DNA of 18,338 bases from Pseudomonadota bacterium. GTDB taxonomy: Bacteria; Pseudomonadota; Gammaproteobacteria; Xanthomonadales; Xanthomonadaceae. Shown one piece after another: positions 1 to 6,930 of the stretch. The notes beneath the pieces were generated by a model. That model searched no databases and was not told the origin of the DNA. It saw nothing but the letters and a program-made list of their open reading frames with translations. Made by a program: the position numbers and the translations under genes. How positions within the stretch are numbered: position 1 is the first letter of the stretch; every line of letters starts with the position of its first letter. The stretch is from contig JAEWZE010000249.1 of assembly GCA_023395465.1 (NCBI GenBank), positions 1 to 18,338 on the forward strand. The letters are read 5' to 3'.

Positions 1-662
1 GCCGGCGGCCGGGCCGGCAGGCGCTGCGGCGGCGGGGCGCTGGGCGCGCGCGCCACCGGGGTGTCGTCGCGCCGGGTCATGGCGTTGGCGCGCTCGATCT
101 GGCGGGCGATCAAATCGCCCAGCGAATCGGTGGTGTCGGAAGCGGCAGCGGTGGCCGCTTCGGTGCCGGTGCCCAGTTCCTTCATGCGCTCGGCAATCAG
201 TTGCTCCAGCGGGTCGGGCGGGTTGGCCGGGTAGAGGTCGAACACCAGCCGGTGCTGGTAGGCGGCGATCGGCGTCAGCGTGAATACCTGCGGCTTGATG
301 TCGTGCTTGAGATCGACCACCAGCCGCACCACGCCGGGCGCGTTCTGGCCGACGCGGATGCCGGCGATGTTGGGGTCGTCGGCGCGCACCTTGGCCACCA
401 GCTCGCGCAGGGTGGGGCTGAGGTCGAGCCCGGTCACGTCCACCGCCAGGCGCGGCGGCGTGCTGACCATGCGGTGCGTGGTCTGCAGCGCGGTGTCGGA
501 TTCGATGGTGACGCGCGTGTAGTCCTCGGCCGGCCAGATGCGCACCGCCACGATGCCGGCGCCGCGGGCGATGTGGTGCGAGGTCAGCAGCAGCACCAGC
601 GAGCCGCCCTGCAGCAGCGCGCGCCGGCGGGAGGGCAGCAGTGGGGTGGTCGGCTGGCTCAT
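1..662 (-). CDS. amiC: N-acetylmuramoyl-L-alanine amidase, N-terminal part (AmiC type)
   Basis: This is the first 220 codons of a minus-strand gene that runs off the left edge. The ATG lies at 662-660 and overlaps the tsaE stop (ATGA). The product begins with an arginine-rich stretch (SRRRALLQGG) followed by a hydrophobic segment ending near residue 35, which resembles a twin-arginine export signal. AmiC of E. coli is a known Tat substrate. Residues about 38-145 look like an AMIN domain, which targets amidases to septal peptidoglycan (for example VRIWPAEDYTRV and VVDLKHDIKPQVFTL). A proline/alanine-rich linker begins at about residue 150. The zinc-dependent Amidase_3 catalytic domain would lie outside the window and cannot be checked. 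The family cleaves the amide between N-acetylmuramic acid and L-alanine during daughter-cell separation. The tsaE-amiC order is common in Burkholderiales. The assignment rests on the AMIN domain, signal and neighbours. Confidence 0.82.
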   Translation of the reverse strand, partial: MSQPTTPLLPSRRRALLQGGSLVLLLTSHHIARGAGIVAVRIWPAEDYTRVTIESDTALQTTHRMVSTPPRLAVDVTGLDLSPTLRELVAKVRADDPNIAGIRVGQNAPGVVRLVVDLKHDIKPQVFTLTPIAAYQHRLVFDLYPANPPDPLEQLIAERMKELGTGTEAATAAASDTTDSLGDLIARQIERANAMTRRDDTPVARAPSAPPPQRLPARPP

Positions 663-1177
663 GCGCGCGACTCCTTCAGCGCCTGCAGCAGCTGCGCGCC
701 CAGCGGCGTGCCGGCGCTCAGCGTGGCGGCGCGCGCATCGCCGGGTGCCAGTTGAAGCTGCAGCGCCAGGTCGGCCGCGGGCAGCAGGCCGGCGGCCTTG
801 TCGGGCCATTCGGCCAGCTTCAGGCCGGGGGCGGCGAACAGGTCGCGAAAGCCGGCGTCCTCCCACTCGCGCGGGTCATTGAAGCGGTAGAAGTCGAAGT
901 GCGACACGGCCAGGCCGTCCGGCGCCGCGTGCGGCTCGACCACGGCGTAGGTCGGGCTCTTGATGCGGCCCTCGACGCCCAGCGCGCGCAGCAGGTGGCG
1001 CACGAAGGTGGTCTTGCCCGCGCCCAGGTCGCCATGCAGGGCGACGAAGGCGTTGCGCAGGCCGGGCAGGGCGGCCAGGCGCGCGGCGAAGGCGGCGGTG
1101 TCGCCTTCGGTGCGCCAGTGAAGCTGCAGCGGGGGCGTGGTTTCTACAATTTGGGCGTGGCTGAGAGTGGCGCTCAA
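659..1177 (-). CDS. tsaE: tRNA threonylcarbamoyladenosine biosynthesis ATPase TsaE
   Basis: TsaE is the cytoplasmic P-loop ATPase that works with TsaB and TsaD to make t6A at position 37 of ANN-decoding tRNAs. Counted from a TTG start at 1177, the product is 172 residues (E. coli TsaE has 153). The Walker A motif GDLGAGKTT is at residues 49-57. The family motifs KSPTY, HFDFYR and LAEWPDKA follow. No ATG lies upstream of the conserved region in a sensible place. The TTG was chosen because AAGGGA sits six bases upstream and because the protein then begins shortly before the conserved fold. The gene overlaps the amiC start by 4 bp, so the two are probably co-transcribed and translationally coupled. 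Its 5' end overlaps the divergent queG start by about 21 bp. Function is secure; the exact start is less so. Confidence 0.9.
   Translation of the reverse strand: MSATLSHAQIVETTPPLQLHWRTEGDTAAFAARLAALPGLRNAFVALHGDLGAGKTTFVRHLLRALGVEGRIKSPTYAVVEPHAAPDGLAVSHFDFYRFNDPREWEDAGFRDLFAAPGLKLAEWPDKAAGLLPAADLALQLQLAPGDARAATLSAGTPLGAQLLQALKESRA
1145..1150 (+). promoter_or_regulatory. Candidate -10 element of queG
   Basis: TACAAT matches the sigma-70 -10 consensus at five of six bases and ends exactly six bases before the proposed GTG start of queG. This spacing would put the transcription start at or next to the start codon, giving a leaderless or nearly leaderless message. No convincing -35 is visible. 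The element lies inside the tsaE coding region. Confidence 0.45.
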
Positions 1178-2254
1178 ATCGATTCCCTTGATCTGTGGAC
1201 GCAGCTGCGCGGTTGGGCGCGCGCGCTGGGGTTTTCGCAGGTCGGCGTGGCGGACGTGGATTTGTCCAGCGCCGAGCCGGGTCTGATGCAATGGCTGGCC
1301 GCCGGGTTCCACGGCAGCATGGATTACATGGCCGCGCATGGCCTGAAGCGTGCGCGGCCGGCCGAGTTGGTGCCCGGCACCGTGAGCGTGATCACCGCGC
1401 GCATGGACTACCTGCCGCGCGGCACGCCGGCCGACTGGCAGGCCACCGAGCTGGCGCGCCTGCAGCGGCCGGGCGAGGCGGTGGTGTCGGTCTATGCCCG
1501 CGGCCGCGACTACCACAAGGTGCTGCGCGCGCGCCTGCAGAAGCTGCAGGACCGCATCGCCGACGCCGTGGGCCCCTTCGGCCACCGCGTGTTCACCGAT
1601 TCGGCCCCGGTGCTGGAGGCCGAGCTGGCCACGCGCAGCGGCCAGGGCTGGCGCGGCAAGCACACCCTGGTGCTGTCGCGCGAGGGCGGCTCGATGTTCT
1701 TTCTGGGCGAGATCTACGTCGACCTGCAGCTGCCGCGCACCGAGGCCGCCAGCGCGCACTGCGGGCAGTGCACGGCCTGCATCGACATCTGCCCCACGCG
1801 CGCCATCGTGGCGCCCTACCGGCTGGACGCGCGGCGCTGCATCTCCTACCTGACCATCGAGCACGACGGCGCCATCGACGAGGCGCTGCGCCCGCTGCTG
1901 GGCAACCGCATCTATGGCTGCGACGACTGCCAGCTGGTCTGCCCGTGGAACAAGTACGCCCGCCGCAGCAGCCTGCCCGACTTCGACGCGCGCGACGGGT
2001 TGACGGGTGCCGACCTGGTGACGCTGTTCGCCTGGAGCGAAGCGGAGTTCCTGCGCGCCACCGAGGGCAGCCCGATCCGCCGCATCGGCCACCTGCGCTG
2101 GTTGCGCAACATCGCCGTGGCGCTGGGCAACGCGCTGGCCGCGCTGCCCGCCGGCGATGCGCACCGCGCGCCGCTGCAGGCTGCGCTGCAGGCCCGCGCC
2201 GAACACCCGCACGCGCTGGTGCGCGAGCATGTGCAATGGGCGTTGAGGCGTTGA
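1157..2254 (+). CDS. queG: Epoxyqueuosine reductase QueG
   Basis: QueG reduces epoxyqueuosine to queuosine in tRNA using cobalamin and two [4Fe-4S] clusters, the last step of Q34 synthesis in His, Asp, Asn and Tyr tRNAs. With a GTG start at 1157 it has 365 residues, normal for the family. The conserved FTDSAPVLE segment contains Asp148, matching the proposed catalytic acid of characterised QueG. Ferredoxin-type cysteines are at 202, 205, 208 and 212 (CGQCTACIDIC followed by P), then Cys228, and 255, 258 and 262 in GCDDCQLVCPW. The C-terminal region ends in a short HEAT-like helical stretch (IRRIGHLRWLRNIAVALGN). A TTG at 1151 is an alternative start. The gene is divergent from tsaE, and the two coding regions overlap at their 5' ends. 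Confidence 0.93.
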   Translation: MAESGAQIDSLDLWTQLRGWARALGFSQVGVADVDLSSAEPGLMQWLAAGFHGSMDYMAAHGLKRARPAELVPGTVSVITARMDYLPRGTPADWQATELARLQRPGEAVVSVYARGRDYHKVLRARLQKLQDRIADAVGPFGHRVFTDSAPVLEAELATRSGQGWRGKHTLVLSREGGSMFFLGEIYVDLQLPRTEAASAHCGQCTACIDICPTRAIVAPYRLDARRCISYLTIEHDGAIDEALRPLLGNRIYGCDDCQLVCPWNKYARRSSLPDFDARDGLTGADLVTLFAWSEAEFLRATEGSPIRRIGHLRWLRNIAVALGNALAALPAGDAHRAPLQAALQARAEHPHALVREHVQWALRR

Positions 2255-2303
2255 AGTCACGGCGTTGCGAATGCGTTGCTGGTCCGTTGCTAGTGTTTTG
2301 AGA

Positions 2304-2350
2304 GGGTGGGTGCACGTCCACCCAGCGTGGCACGCTGCTATTTTCATAGC
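2304..2350. repeat. Cluster of three small palindromes between queG and the H1-like gene
   Basis: Three inverted repeats follow each other: GGGTGG/CCACCC (2304-2309 and 2318-2323), AGCGTG/CACGCT (2324-2329 and 2331-2336) and GCTAT-TTTC-ATAGC (2337-2350). The last resembles the short CTAT...ATAGC intergenic palindromes that I recall as abundant in Comamonadaceae genomes. There is no T-run typical of a terminator, though the structure may still stop or stabilise queG transcripts. Apart from this cluster and the start region of the next gene, nothing else is visible in the 277-bp spacer 2255-2531. Confidence 0.45.
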
Positions 2351-2531
2351 ATTCTAGCGGGCGCGTCAAGCCTTGTTGCCTGCGCGCCGGCCGCGGCGGG
2401 CCGCCGCAGGGCGCCTTGTCCGACAGGGGCGTGCTCATGAATCCTGTAGCATGAAGCCTCACGCCGTCGCCGGGTGCGGCGGTTTTCACCCAGGCGGCCC
2501 CGTGGCGCTGCCCGAACCACCAGGAGATGCC

Positions 2532-3503
2532 GTGAGCTTTACATTGAGACAAGTCCAGCCCCTGCTGACCAAGCCGGAACTCGAACTGTTCGAGGCCAGC
2601 CGCGCCGGCGCCATCAAGTCGCTGACCGAGCGCCAGCTCACCGCCAGGGTCACGCGCGCCCGCACGCTGCGCGACAAGTACCGCGACAACTACCGCCGCC
2701 AGACCGTGGCCACGCGCACCGGCCCGGCCGCCAAGCGCACGTTGCAAGGCGCAGACAACGTGCGCACCGCCACCAAGGCCGAGATCATGGCCGATCTGGT
2801 GACGCGCTTCGAGGCGCAGCTGGCCAAGCTGGAGGCCGATGCCGCCAAGGCCGCCAAGGCCGCGGCCAAGAAGGCGGCGCGCCGGCACAACGCCCCTGGT
2901 GCGCCCACCACCAAAACCAACCCCAAGGCCGCCCAGCGCAGCCGCCGCAGCAGCGGCGATGCCGGGCCCGGCTCCGGTGCCGACCTGCCCATGCGCGGCG
3001 CCAGCACCACCACGCCGCGCCAGCTGGCGCGCGCCAAGCGCACGGCGGCCGAGGTCGGCCACGCGGTGGTGAGCGCCCGCGGCGCTCAATCCACGCGGGC
3101 CGGTGGCGCGGCTGGCAAGAAGGCCGCGGCCACCAAGACGGCCGCCAAGAAGGCGCCCGCGAAGAAAGCACCTGCCAAGAAGAGCGCCGCGAAAAAGACC
3201 ACGGCCAAGACCGCCATCACCGGCGCCAAGCAGCCGGCGGCCAAGCTGATGAAGCAGGTGCGCAGCGCCGTCGAGCAAAAGCAGGCCACCCCGCCGGTGG
3301 AAGGCCAGCCGCGCGCGCGCCGTGCCATCCGCGCCGAGGTGGGTGGCGGCTCCACCGCCATCGCGCACGGCGCCGTGCCCACCAACATGCCGGCCAAGGC
3401 GCAGCGCTTGAACCCGCTGAAGGCGCAGCCGATCAACAAGACCATCCACGCCTCGGCCCGCGCCCGCCAGCAGGCGGCCACGGCCAAGCGCGATTCGCGC
3501 TGA
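2532..3503 (+). CDS. Histone H1-like Lys/Ala-rich protein of unknown function
   Basis: The GTG at 2532 is preceded by AGGAG at a spacing of five to six bases and starts a 323-residue product. An ATG-like start further upstream at 2373 would add an unconserved-looking arginine-rich leader. Residues 1-110 look folded and helical (for example LLTKPELELFEASRAGAIKS) and end in a short coiled-coil-like helix. The rest is low complexity. Residues about 100-118 are AK-rich, and about 196-232 form repeats of the AKKAPAKK kind, as in eukaryotic H1 tails and bacterial H1-like proteins. The final about 35 residues (NPLKAQPINKTIHASARAR) are less repetitive and may be a separate conserved tail. The composition suggests nucleic-acid binding, inferred only from charge. 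It appears to be a single-gene unit with its own terminator. Confidence 0.8.
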   Translation: MSFTLRQVQPLLTKPELELFEASRAGAIKSLTERQLTARVTRARTLRDKYRDNYRRQTVATRTGPAAKRTLQGADNVRTATKAEIMADLVTRFEAQLAKLEADAAKAAKAAAKKAARRHNAPGAPTTKTNPKAAQRSRRSSGDAGPGSGADLPMRGASTTTPRQLARAKRTAAEVGHAVVSARGAQSTRAGGAAGKKAAATKTAAKKAPAKKAPAKKSAAKKTTAKTAITGAKQPAAKLMKQVRSAVEQKQATPPVEGQPRARRAIRAEVGGGSTAIAHGAVPTNMPAKAQRLNPLKAQPINKTIHASARARQQAATAKRDSR

Positions 3504-3525
3504 AGCGCTGCCGGCGCGACGGCAA

Positions 3526-3553
3526 CCGCACGCCCTGGGCGTGCGGTTTTTTT
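3526..3553 (+). terminator. Rho-independent terminator of the H1-like gene
   Basis: A perfect nine-base stem, CCGCACGCC and GGCGTGCGG, closes a CTG loop and is followed by seven T residues (3547-3553). It lies 23 bases after the stop codon. The region from here to 3664 holds nothing else recognisable. Confidence 0.92.
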
Positions 3554-3664
3554 CATGCCCGGCCAGCTTGCGGTGCCTGCCGCGTGGCCGAGTACGACCC
3601 TGCAGGCCATGCGGCGCCGTCAAGCCTTGGTGCGCTGGCGTATTGGATGGGAACGGACCAGCCC

Positions 3665-4582
3665 TCAGCCGCCCAGCCGGTCCAGCACCGCCAGCGCCAA
3701 CGGCAGGCTGGCCACGCCCAGCAGGGTGGACAGCGTGACCAGTCCCGCCACGTAGGGCCCGTTGTAGCCCATGCGCGCGGCCAGCACGTAGCAGCTCGAC
3801 GCGGTGGGCAGGGCCGAGATGGTGAGCAGGATGGTCGTCTCCGCCGCGCCCAGGCGGCAGGCGCGCGCCAGCAGCCAGGCGGCGATGGGCGACAGCAGGT
3901 GTCGGATGACCAGCACGCTCACGCCCAGCGCCTTGCCGCTGGCCAGGCTCTGGAACTGCATGCCCGCGCCCGCGGCCATCAGCCCCAGCGCGATCGACGA
4001 GGCACCGATGCGGTTGGCGGTGGGCACCAGCCAGGCCGGCAGCGACAGCCCCAGCAGGTTGGCCAGCAGCCCCGAGGCGGTGGCCAGGATGAGCGGGTTG
4101 CGCACCACCTCGCCCAGAAAGCCGCGCTGCGCGTGGCGCGTCATGGGCCACACGGCGCCGACGTTGAACAGCGGCACGCACACGCCGATCAGCACCGCGA
4201 TCAGCTGCAGGCCCTGCGCGCCCAGCAGCCGCTCGGCCAGCGCCAGGCCGATGAAGGAGTTGAAGCGAAACGCGATCTGCGCGCTGGCGGCGTGGTCGCG
4301 CCGGTCGATGTGGCGCCCCAGCAGCGGCAGGCGCGGCAGCGCGTAGGCCAGGGCGATGCCGGTCACGCCCAGCGCCAGGCCAGCGCCCATCAGGCCCGAG
4401 GCGGCGCGCAGATCGAGCGGCGTGCGCACGATCGACTGGAACAGCAGCACCGGAAAAAGGAAGTAGTACACCAGCCCCTCCACCGCCTGCCACACCGGCC
4501 GGTTGAGCGCCGTGTGCCGGCACAGCAGGTAGCCGATCACGATCAGCGAGAAGTCGGGAAACAGCAGTTGGGCGTAGTACAC
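3665..4582 (-). CDS. AEC (auxin efflux carrier) family transporter
   Basis: This is a 305-residue integral membrane protein with about ten hydrophobic segments in two groups, the pattern of the AEC/bile-acid-transporter-like fold. It begins YYAQLLFPDFSLIVIGYLLC and contains the family-type segment RFNSFIGLALAERLLG near its centre. Later segments include VRNPLILATASGLLANLLG and the conserved NPLIL-type motif. AEC members export organic anions such as malate or other carboxylates, but the substrate cannot be read from this sequence. The GTG at 4582 was chosen over the upstream TTG at 4624 because TATGCT lies six bases upstream of it on the minus strand and because translation then starts right before the first membrane helix. 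It is divergent from the solute-binding protein gene. Possible co-regulation with that carboxylate-binding protein is only inferred from proximity. Confidence 0.88.
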   Translation of the reverse strand: MYYAQLLFPDFSLIVIGYLLCRHTALNRPVWQAVEGLVYYFLFPVLLFQSIVRTPLDLRAASGLMGAGLALGVTGIALAYALPRLPLLGRHIDRRDHAASAQIAFRFNSFIGLALAERLLGAQGLQLIAVLIGVCVPLFNVGAVWPMTRHAQRGFLGEVVRNPLILATASGLLANLLGLSLPAWLVPTANRIGASSIALGLMAAGAGMQFQSLASGKALGVSVLVIRHLLSPIAAWLLARACRLGAAETTILLTISALPTASSCYVLAARMGYNGPYVAGLVTLSTLLGVASLPLALAVLDRLGG

Positions 4583-4588
4583 GCGGCG

Positions 4589-4594
4589 AGCATA
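4589..4594 (-). promoter_or_regulatory. Candidate -10 element of the AEC transporter gene
   Basis: On the minus strand TATGCT is followed by CGCCGC and then the GTG start, a spacing of six bases. This fits a leaderless transcript. No clear -35 is visible. Confidence 0.4.
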
Positions 4595-4664
4595 ACGGCT
4601 GCCACTGCGGGTAATCCCCTGCAAATCGGGGCGCTGCCGCGCCGATGGTGGTCGGTAAATTGTT

Positions 4665-4670
4665 TCTAAT
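4665..4670 (+). promoter_or_regulatory. Candidate -10 element of the Bug-family gene
   Basis: TCTAAT in an AT-richer stretch (TAAATTGTTTCTAATCG) lies 44 bases before the ATG at 4715. The gene also has a strong AGAGGAG ribosome-binding site, so a normal leader is expected. The -35 is not obvious. Confidence 0.35.
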
Positions 4671-4714
4671 CGCGGTTTCTTTTCCGTTCAGAGATGCAAG
4701 AGGAGCCCCGCACG

Positions 4715-5680
4715 ATGCAACGCCGCCACCTGATCGCCCTGGCCGCCGCCACCCTGGCCGCCGGCAGTGCCTTCGCGCAGTCGTACCCCACCAAGCCGAT
4801 CCGCCTGATCGTGCCCTTTGCCGCCGGCGGCACCACCGACATCATCGCCCGCGTGGTGGCCGAGCCCCTGGGCAAGGCGCTGGGCCAGAGCGTGGTGGTC
4901 GACAACAAGGGCGGCGCCGGCGGCATCATCGGCGCCCAGGAGGCGGCCCGCGCCGCGCCCGATGGCTACACCATCAGCATGGCCACGGTGTCCACCACCG
5001 CCGCCAACCCGGCCATCAACCCCAAGACCGGCTACGACCCGGTGGCGGACTTCCTGCCCATCATCAACATCGCCGCCACGCCCAACCTGATTGCCGTGCA
5101 CCCCAGCTTTGCCGCCAAGGACCACAAGGCCCTGGTGGACCTGCTCAAGACCCAGCCGGGCCAGATCTCCTACGCCTCGTCCGGCACGGGCGGCATCGGC
5201 CACCTGCAGACCGAGCTGTGGAAGAGCCTGAGCGGCGTGTTCGTCACCCACATTCCCTACCGCGGCGCCGGCCCGGCGCTGAACGACGTGGTGGCGGGCC
5301 AGGTGCCCATCATCTTCGACAACGTGCCCTCGTCGCTGCCCTTCATCAGGAGCGGCAAGCTGGTGCCCATCGTGGTGGCCGCGCCCGAGCGCCTGAAGGA
5401 TCTGCCCAACATCCCCACCTTCAAGGAAGTCGGCCTGGAGCCGGTGAACCGCATGGCCTACTACGGCCTGCTGGCGCCCAAGGGCACGCCCAAGGACATC
5501 GTCGACAAGCTCAACGCCGCCGCCCGGAAGGTGCTGGAGGAGCCGGCCGTGAAGAAGCGCATCGAGGACACCGGCTCCTTCGTCATCGCCAACACGCCCG
5601 AGCAGTTTGCCCAGCAGATCAAGGACGAGCTGGCGGTGTACAAGGAAGTGGTGGCCAAGCAGAAGCTGAAGCTGAACTGA
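4715..5680 (+). CDS. Tripartite tricarboxylate transporter substrate-binding protein (Bug family)
   Basis: The product is a 321-residue periplasmic solute receptor. The ATG at 4715 is preceded by AGAGGAG at a good distance and yields a classic signal peptide (MQRRHLIALAAATLAAGSAFA) with cleavage before QSYPTKPI. The mature start YPTKPIRLIVPFAAGGTTD and the later VVDNKGGAGGIIGAQEAARA are hallmarks of the Bug family, whose members bind carboxylates and similar ligands with a Venus-flytrap fold. An upstream in-frame ATG at 4694 would place seven residues ahead of the signal and lacks a comparable ribosome-binding site. No TctA or TctB membrane component is adjacent. This is typical of the many orphan Bug genes in Burkholderiales and is one reason to place this half of the window in that order. 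The ligand is unknown. Confidence 0.92.
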   Translation: MQRRHLIALAAATLAAGSAFAQSYPTKPIRLIVPFAAGGTTDIIARVVAEPLGKALGQSVVVDNKGGAGGIIGAQEAARAAPDGYTISMATVSTTAANPAINPKTGYDPVADFLPIINIAATPNLIAVHPSFAAKDHKALVDLLKTQPGQISYASSGTGGIGHLQTELWKSLSGVFVTHIPYRGAGPALNDVVAGQVPIIFDNVPSSLPFIRSGKLVPIVVAAPERLKDLPNIPTFKEVGLEPVNRMAYYGLLAPKGTPKDIVDKLNAAARKVLEEPAVKKRIEDTGSFVIANTPEQFAQQIKDELAVYKEVVAKQKLKLN

Positions 5681-5758
5681 TCGTGCGGCGCGCGGGTACC
5701 CTGCACGCCGTCACGCCGATCCTGCGGACCGCCGACGCGCCGCACCACCCGCCCCGCG

Positions 5759-5776
5759 CCCGCCGGGCGGGTTTTT
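5759..5776 (+). terminator. Rho-independent terminator after the Bug-family gene
   Basis: CCCGC-CGG-GCGGG forms a short GC-rich hairpin immediately followed by TTTTT (5772-5776). It lies about 80 bases downstream of the stop codon. Confidence 0.8.
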
Positions 5777-5788
5777 CGTTGGCTTTCA

Positions 5789-5794
5789 TAGAAT
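5789..5794 (+). promoter_or_regulatory. Candidate -10 element upstream of xerD
   Basis: TAGAAT occurs just downstream of the preceding terminator and about 100 bases before the xerD start. No -35 matches well, so this is a weak call based on sequence and location. Confidence 0.3.
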
Positions 5795-5896
5795 GGTTTT
5801 TTTGTGTCCGGCCATGCTTGATCTCAGCGCTTTTTCTGTTCACGCAGCTTGAGCAGGCGACGGCGGCGCACCCGCACGCACCTGCCGGCACTGGTG

Positions 5897-6826
5897 ATGA
5901 CCACCCCCGCTCCCGACCCCAGCATCGACGCCTTCACCGACGCCCTGTGGCTGGAAGATGGCCTGTCGCCCAACACCTTGGCCGCCTACCGGCGCGACCT
6001 GGCCCTGTACGCCCAGTGGCTGGCCGCCGAGCACGGCGCCACCCTGCTGCAGACGCAGGAGCGGCACCTGAACGGCTACATGGCCGGCCGCGCGACACAA
6101 AGGAAGCCGCGGGATGCGGGCAAGGCTACCTCGGCCAACCGGCGTCTGACGGTGTTCAAGCGCTACTTTCGCTGGGCCCTGCGCGAGCGCCTGATCGACG
6201 CCGACCCGACGCTGAAGCTGCTCACCGCCAGGCAACCGCTGCGCGTGCCCAAGACCTTGAGCGAGGCGCAGGTCGAGGCCCTGCTGGCCGCGCCGGACAC
6301 CGACACGCCCCTGGGCCTGCGCGACCGCACCATGCTGGAGCTGATGTACGCCAGCGGCCTGCGCGTGAGCGAGCTGACCGCGCTCAAGACCTTTCACGTG
6401 GCCGAAGGCGAGGGCGTGCTGCGCGTCATGGGCAAGGGCGGCAAGGAGCGCCTGGTGCCCTTTGGCGAAGAAGCCCGCGACTGGCTGCGGCGCTATGTGT
6501 CAGACAGCCGGCCGGCGCTGCTGGGCCAGCGCCAGACCGACGACCTGTTCGTCACCAGCGCCGGCCGCACGCCGGGCACGGCGATGTCGCGGGTGATGTT
6601 CTGGAACCTCGTCAAGCGCTACGCGCGCCTGGCCGGCATCAGCACGCCGCTGTCGCCCCACACCCTGCGCCACGCCTTTGCCACCCACCTGCTCAACCAC
6701 GGCGCCGACCTGCGCGCCCTGCAGATGCTGCTGGGCCACAGTTCGCTGTCGACCACGCAGATCTACACGCTGGTGGCGCGCGAAAAGCTCAAGCAGCTCC
6801 ACGCCCGCCACCACCCGCGCGGTTGA
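5897..6826 (+). CDS. xerD: Site-specific tyrosine recombinase XerD
   Basis: XerD acts with XerC at dif to resolve chromosome dimers, activated by FtsK at the septum. From the ATG at 5897 the product is 309 residues (E. coli XerD has 298). The N-terminal core-binding domain contains LSPNTLAAYRRDL. The catalytic set is complete: Arg156 (ASGLRVSE), Lys180 (GKGGKER), His255 and Arg258 (HTLRHAF), His281 (LLGHSSLSTT) and the nucleophile Tyr290 (QIYT). The offsets from E. coli XerD residues 148, 172, 244, 247, 270 and 279 are small and consistent. A TTG at 5849 would add an arginine-rich leader that does not look like the family. The sequence resembles Comamonadaceae XerD. The gene is intact to its normal C-terminus, immediately before the presumed lineage junction. 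Confidence 0.94.
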   Translation: MTTPAPDPSIDAFTDALWLEDGLSPNTLAAYRRDLALYAQWLAAEHGATLLQTQERHLNGYMAGRATQRKPRDAGKATSANRRLTVFKRYFRWALRERLIDADPTLKLLTARQPLRVPKTLSEAQVEALLAAPDTDTPLGLRDRTMLELMYASGLRVSELTALKTFHVAEGEGVLRVMGKGGKERLVPFGEEARDWLRRYVSDSRPALLGQRQTDDLFVTSAGRTPGTAMSRVMFWNLVKRYARLAGISTPLSPHTLRHAFATHLLNHGADLRALQMLLGHSSLSTTQIYTLVAREKLKQLHARHHPRG

Positions 6827-6892
6827 GCGCGTCCACGTCGCCGGTCGCGTGGCGCTCGATGCTGCGCTGCCGCAAGCAATCCCGGCGTGGAA
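6827..6892. other. Presumed junction between Burkholderiales-type and Xanthomonadaceae-type DNA
   Basis: All genes to the left look like Comamonadaceae housekeeping genes and all genes to the right look like Xanthomonadaceae genes in their usual company. The switch must fall between the xerD stop (6826) and the operator of the next gene (from 6893). No inverted repeats, transposase, tRNA end or target-site duplication is visible in these 66 bases. The exact breakpoint cannot be fixed from sequence alone. Confidence 0.6.
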
Positions 6893-6906
6893 TGTTAGCG
6901 TTAACA
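6893..6906. promoter_or_regulatory. LacI-family operator (xyl-box-like) upstream of GH9
   Basis: TGTTAGCGTTAACA is an almost perfect 14-bp palindrome with a central CG; one symmetric position breaks the match. It closely resembles TGGTAGCGCTAACA, the xyl-box reported for the XylR LacI-type regulator of Xanthomonas campestris. It sits 24 bases before the GH9 start, where a bound repressor could block transcription or clearance. No LacI-family gene lies in the window. Confidence 0.65.
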
Positions 6907-6930
6907 CTCTTTCCAGGGGAGCCTCCGCAA

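Noticed and set aside
3105..3230. AAG/GCC-rich repeats that might be a tandem-repeat locus
   Set aside because: They are imperfect and in frame, encoding the lysine/alanine tail of the H1-like protein.
1593..4523. Very long minus-strand open frame (976 codons)
   Set aside because: It covers queG, the H1-like gene and the AEC gene in other frames. Its Ala/Arg/Gly-rich product has no domain; this is a high-GC shadow.
4645..6930. Plus-strand frame that runs unbroken from the Bug region into GH9
   Set aside because: The upstream part is out of frame with the Bug and xerD genes and codes for low-complexity sequence. Only the part from 6931 is real.
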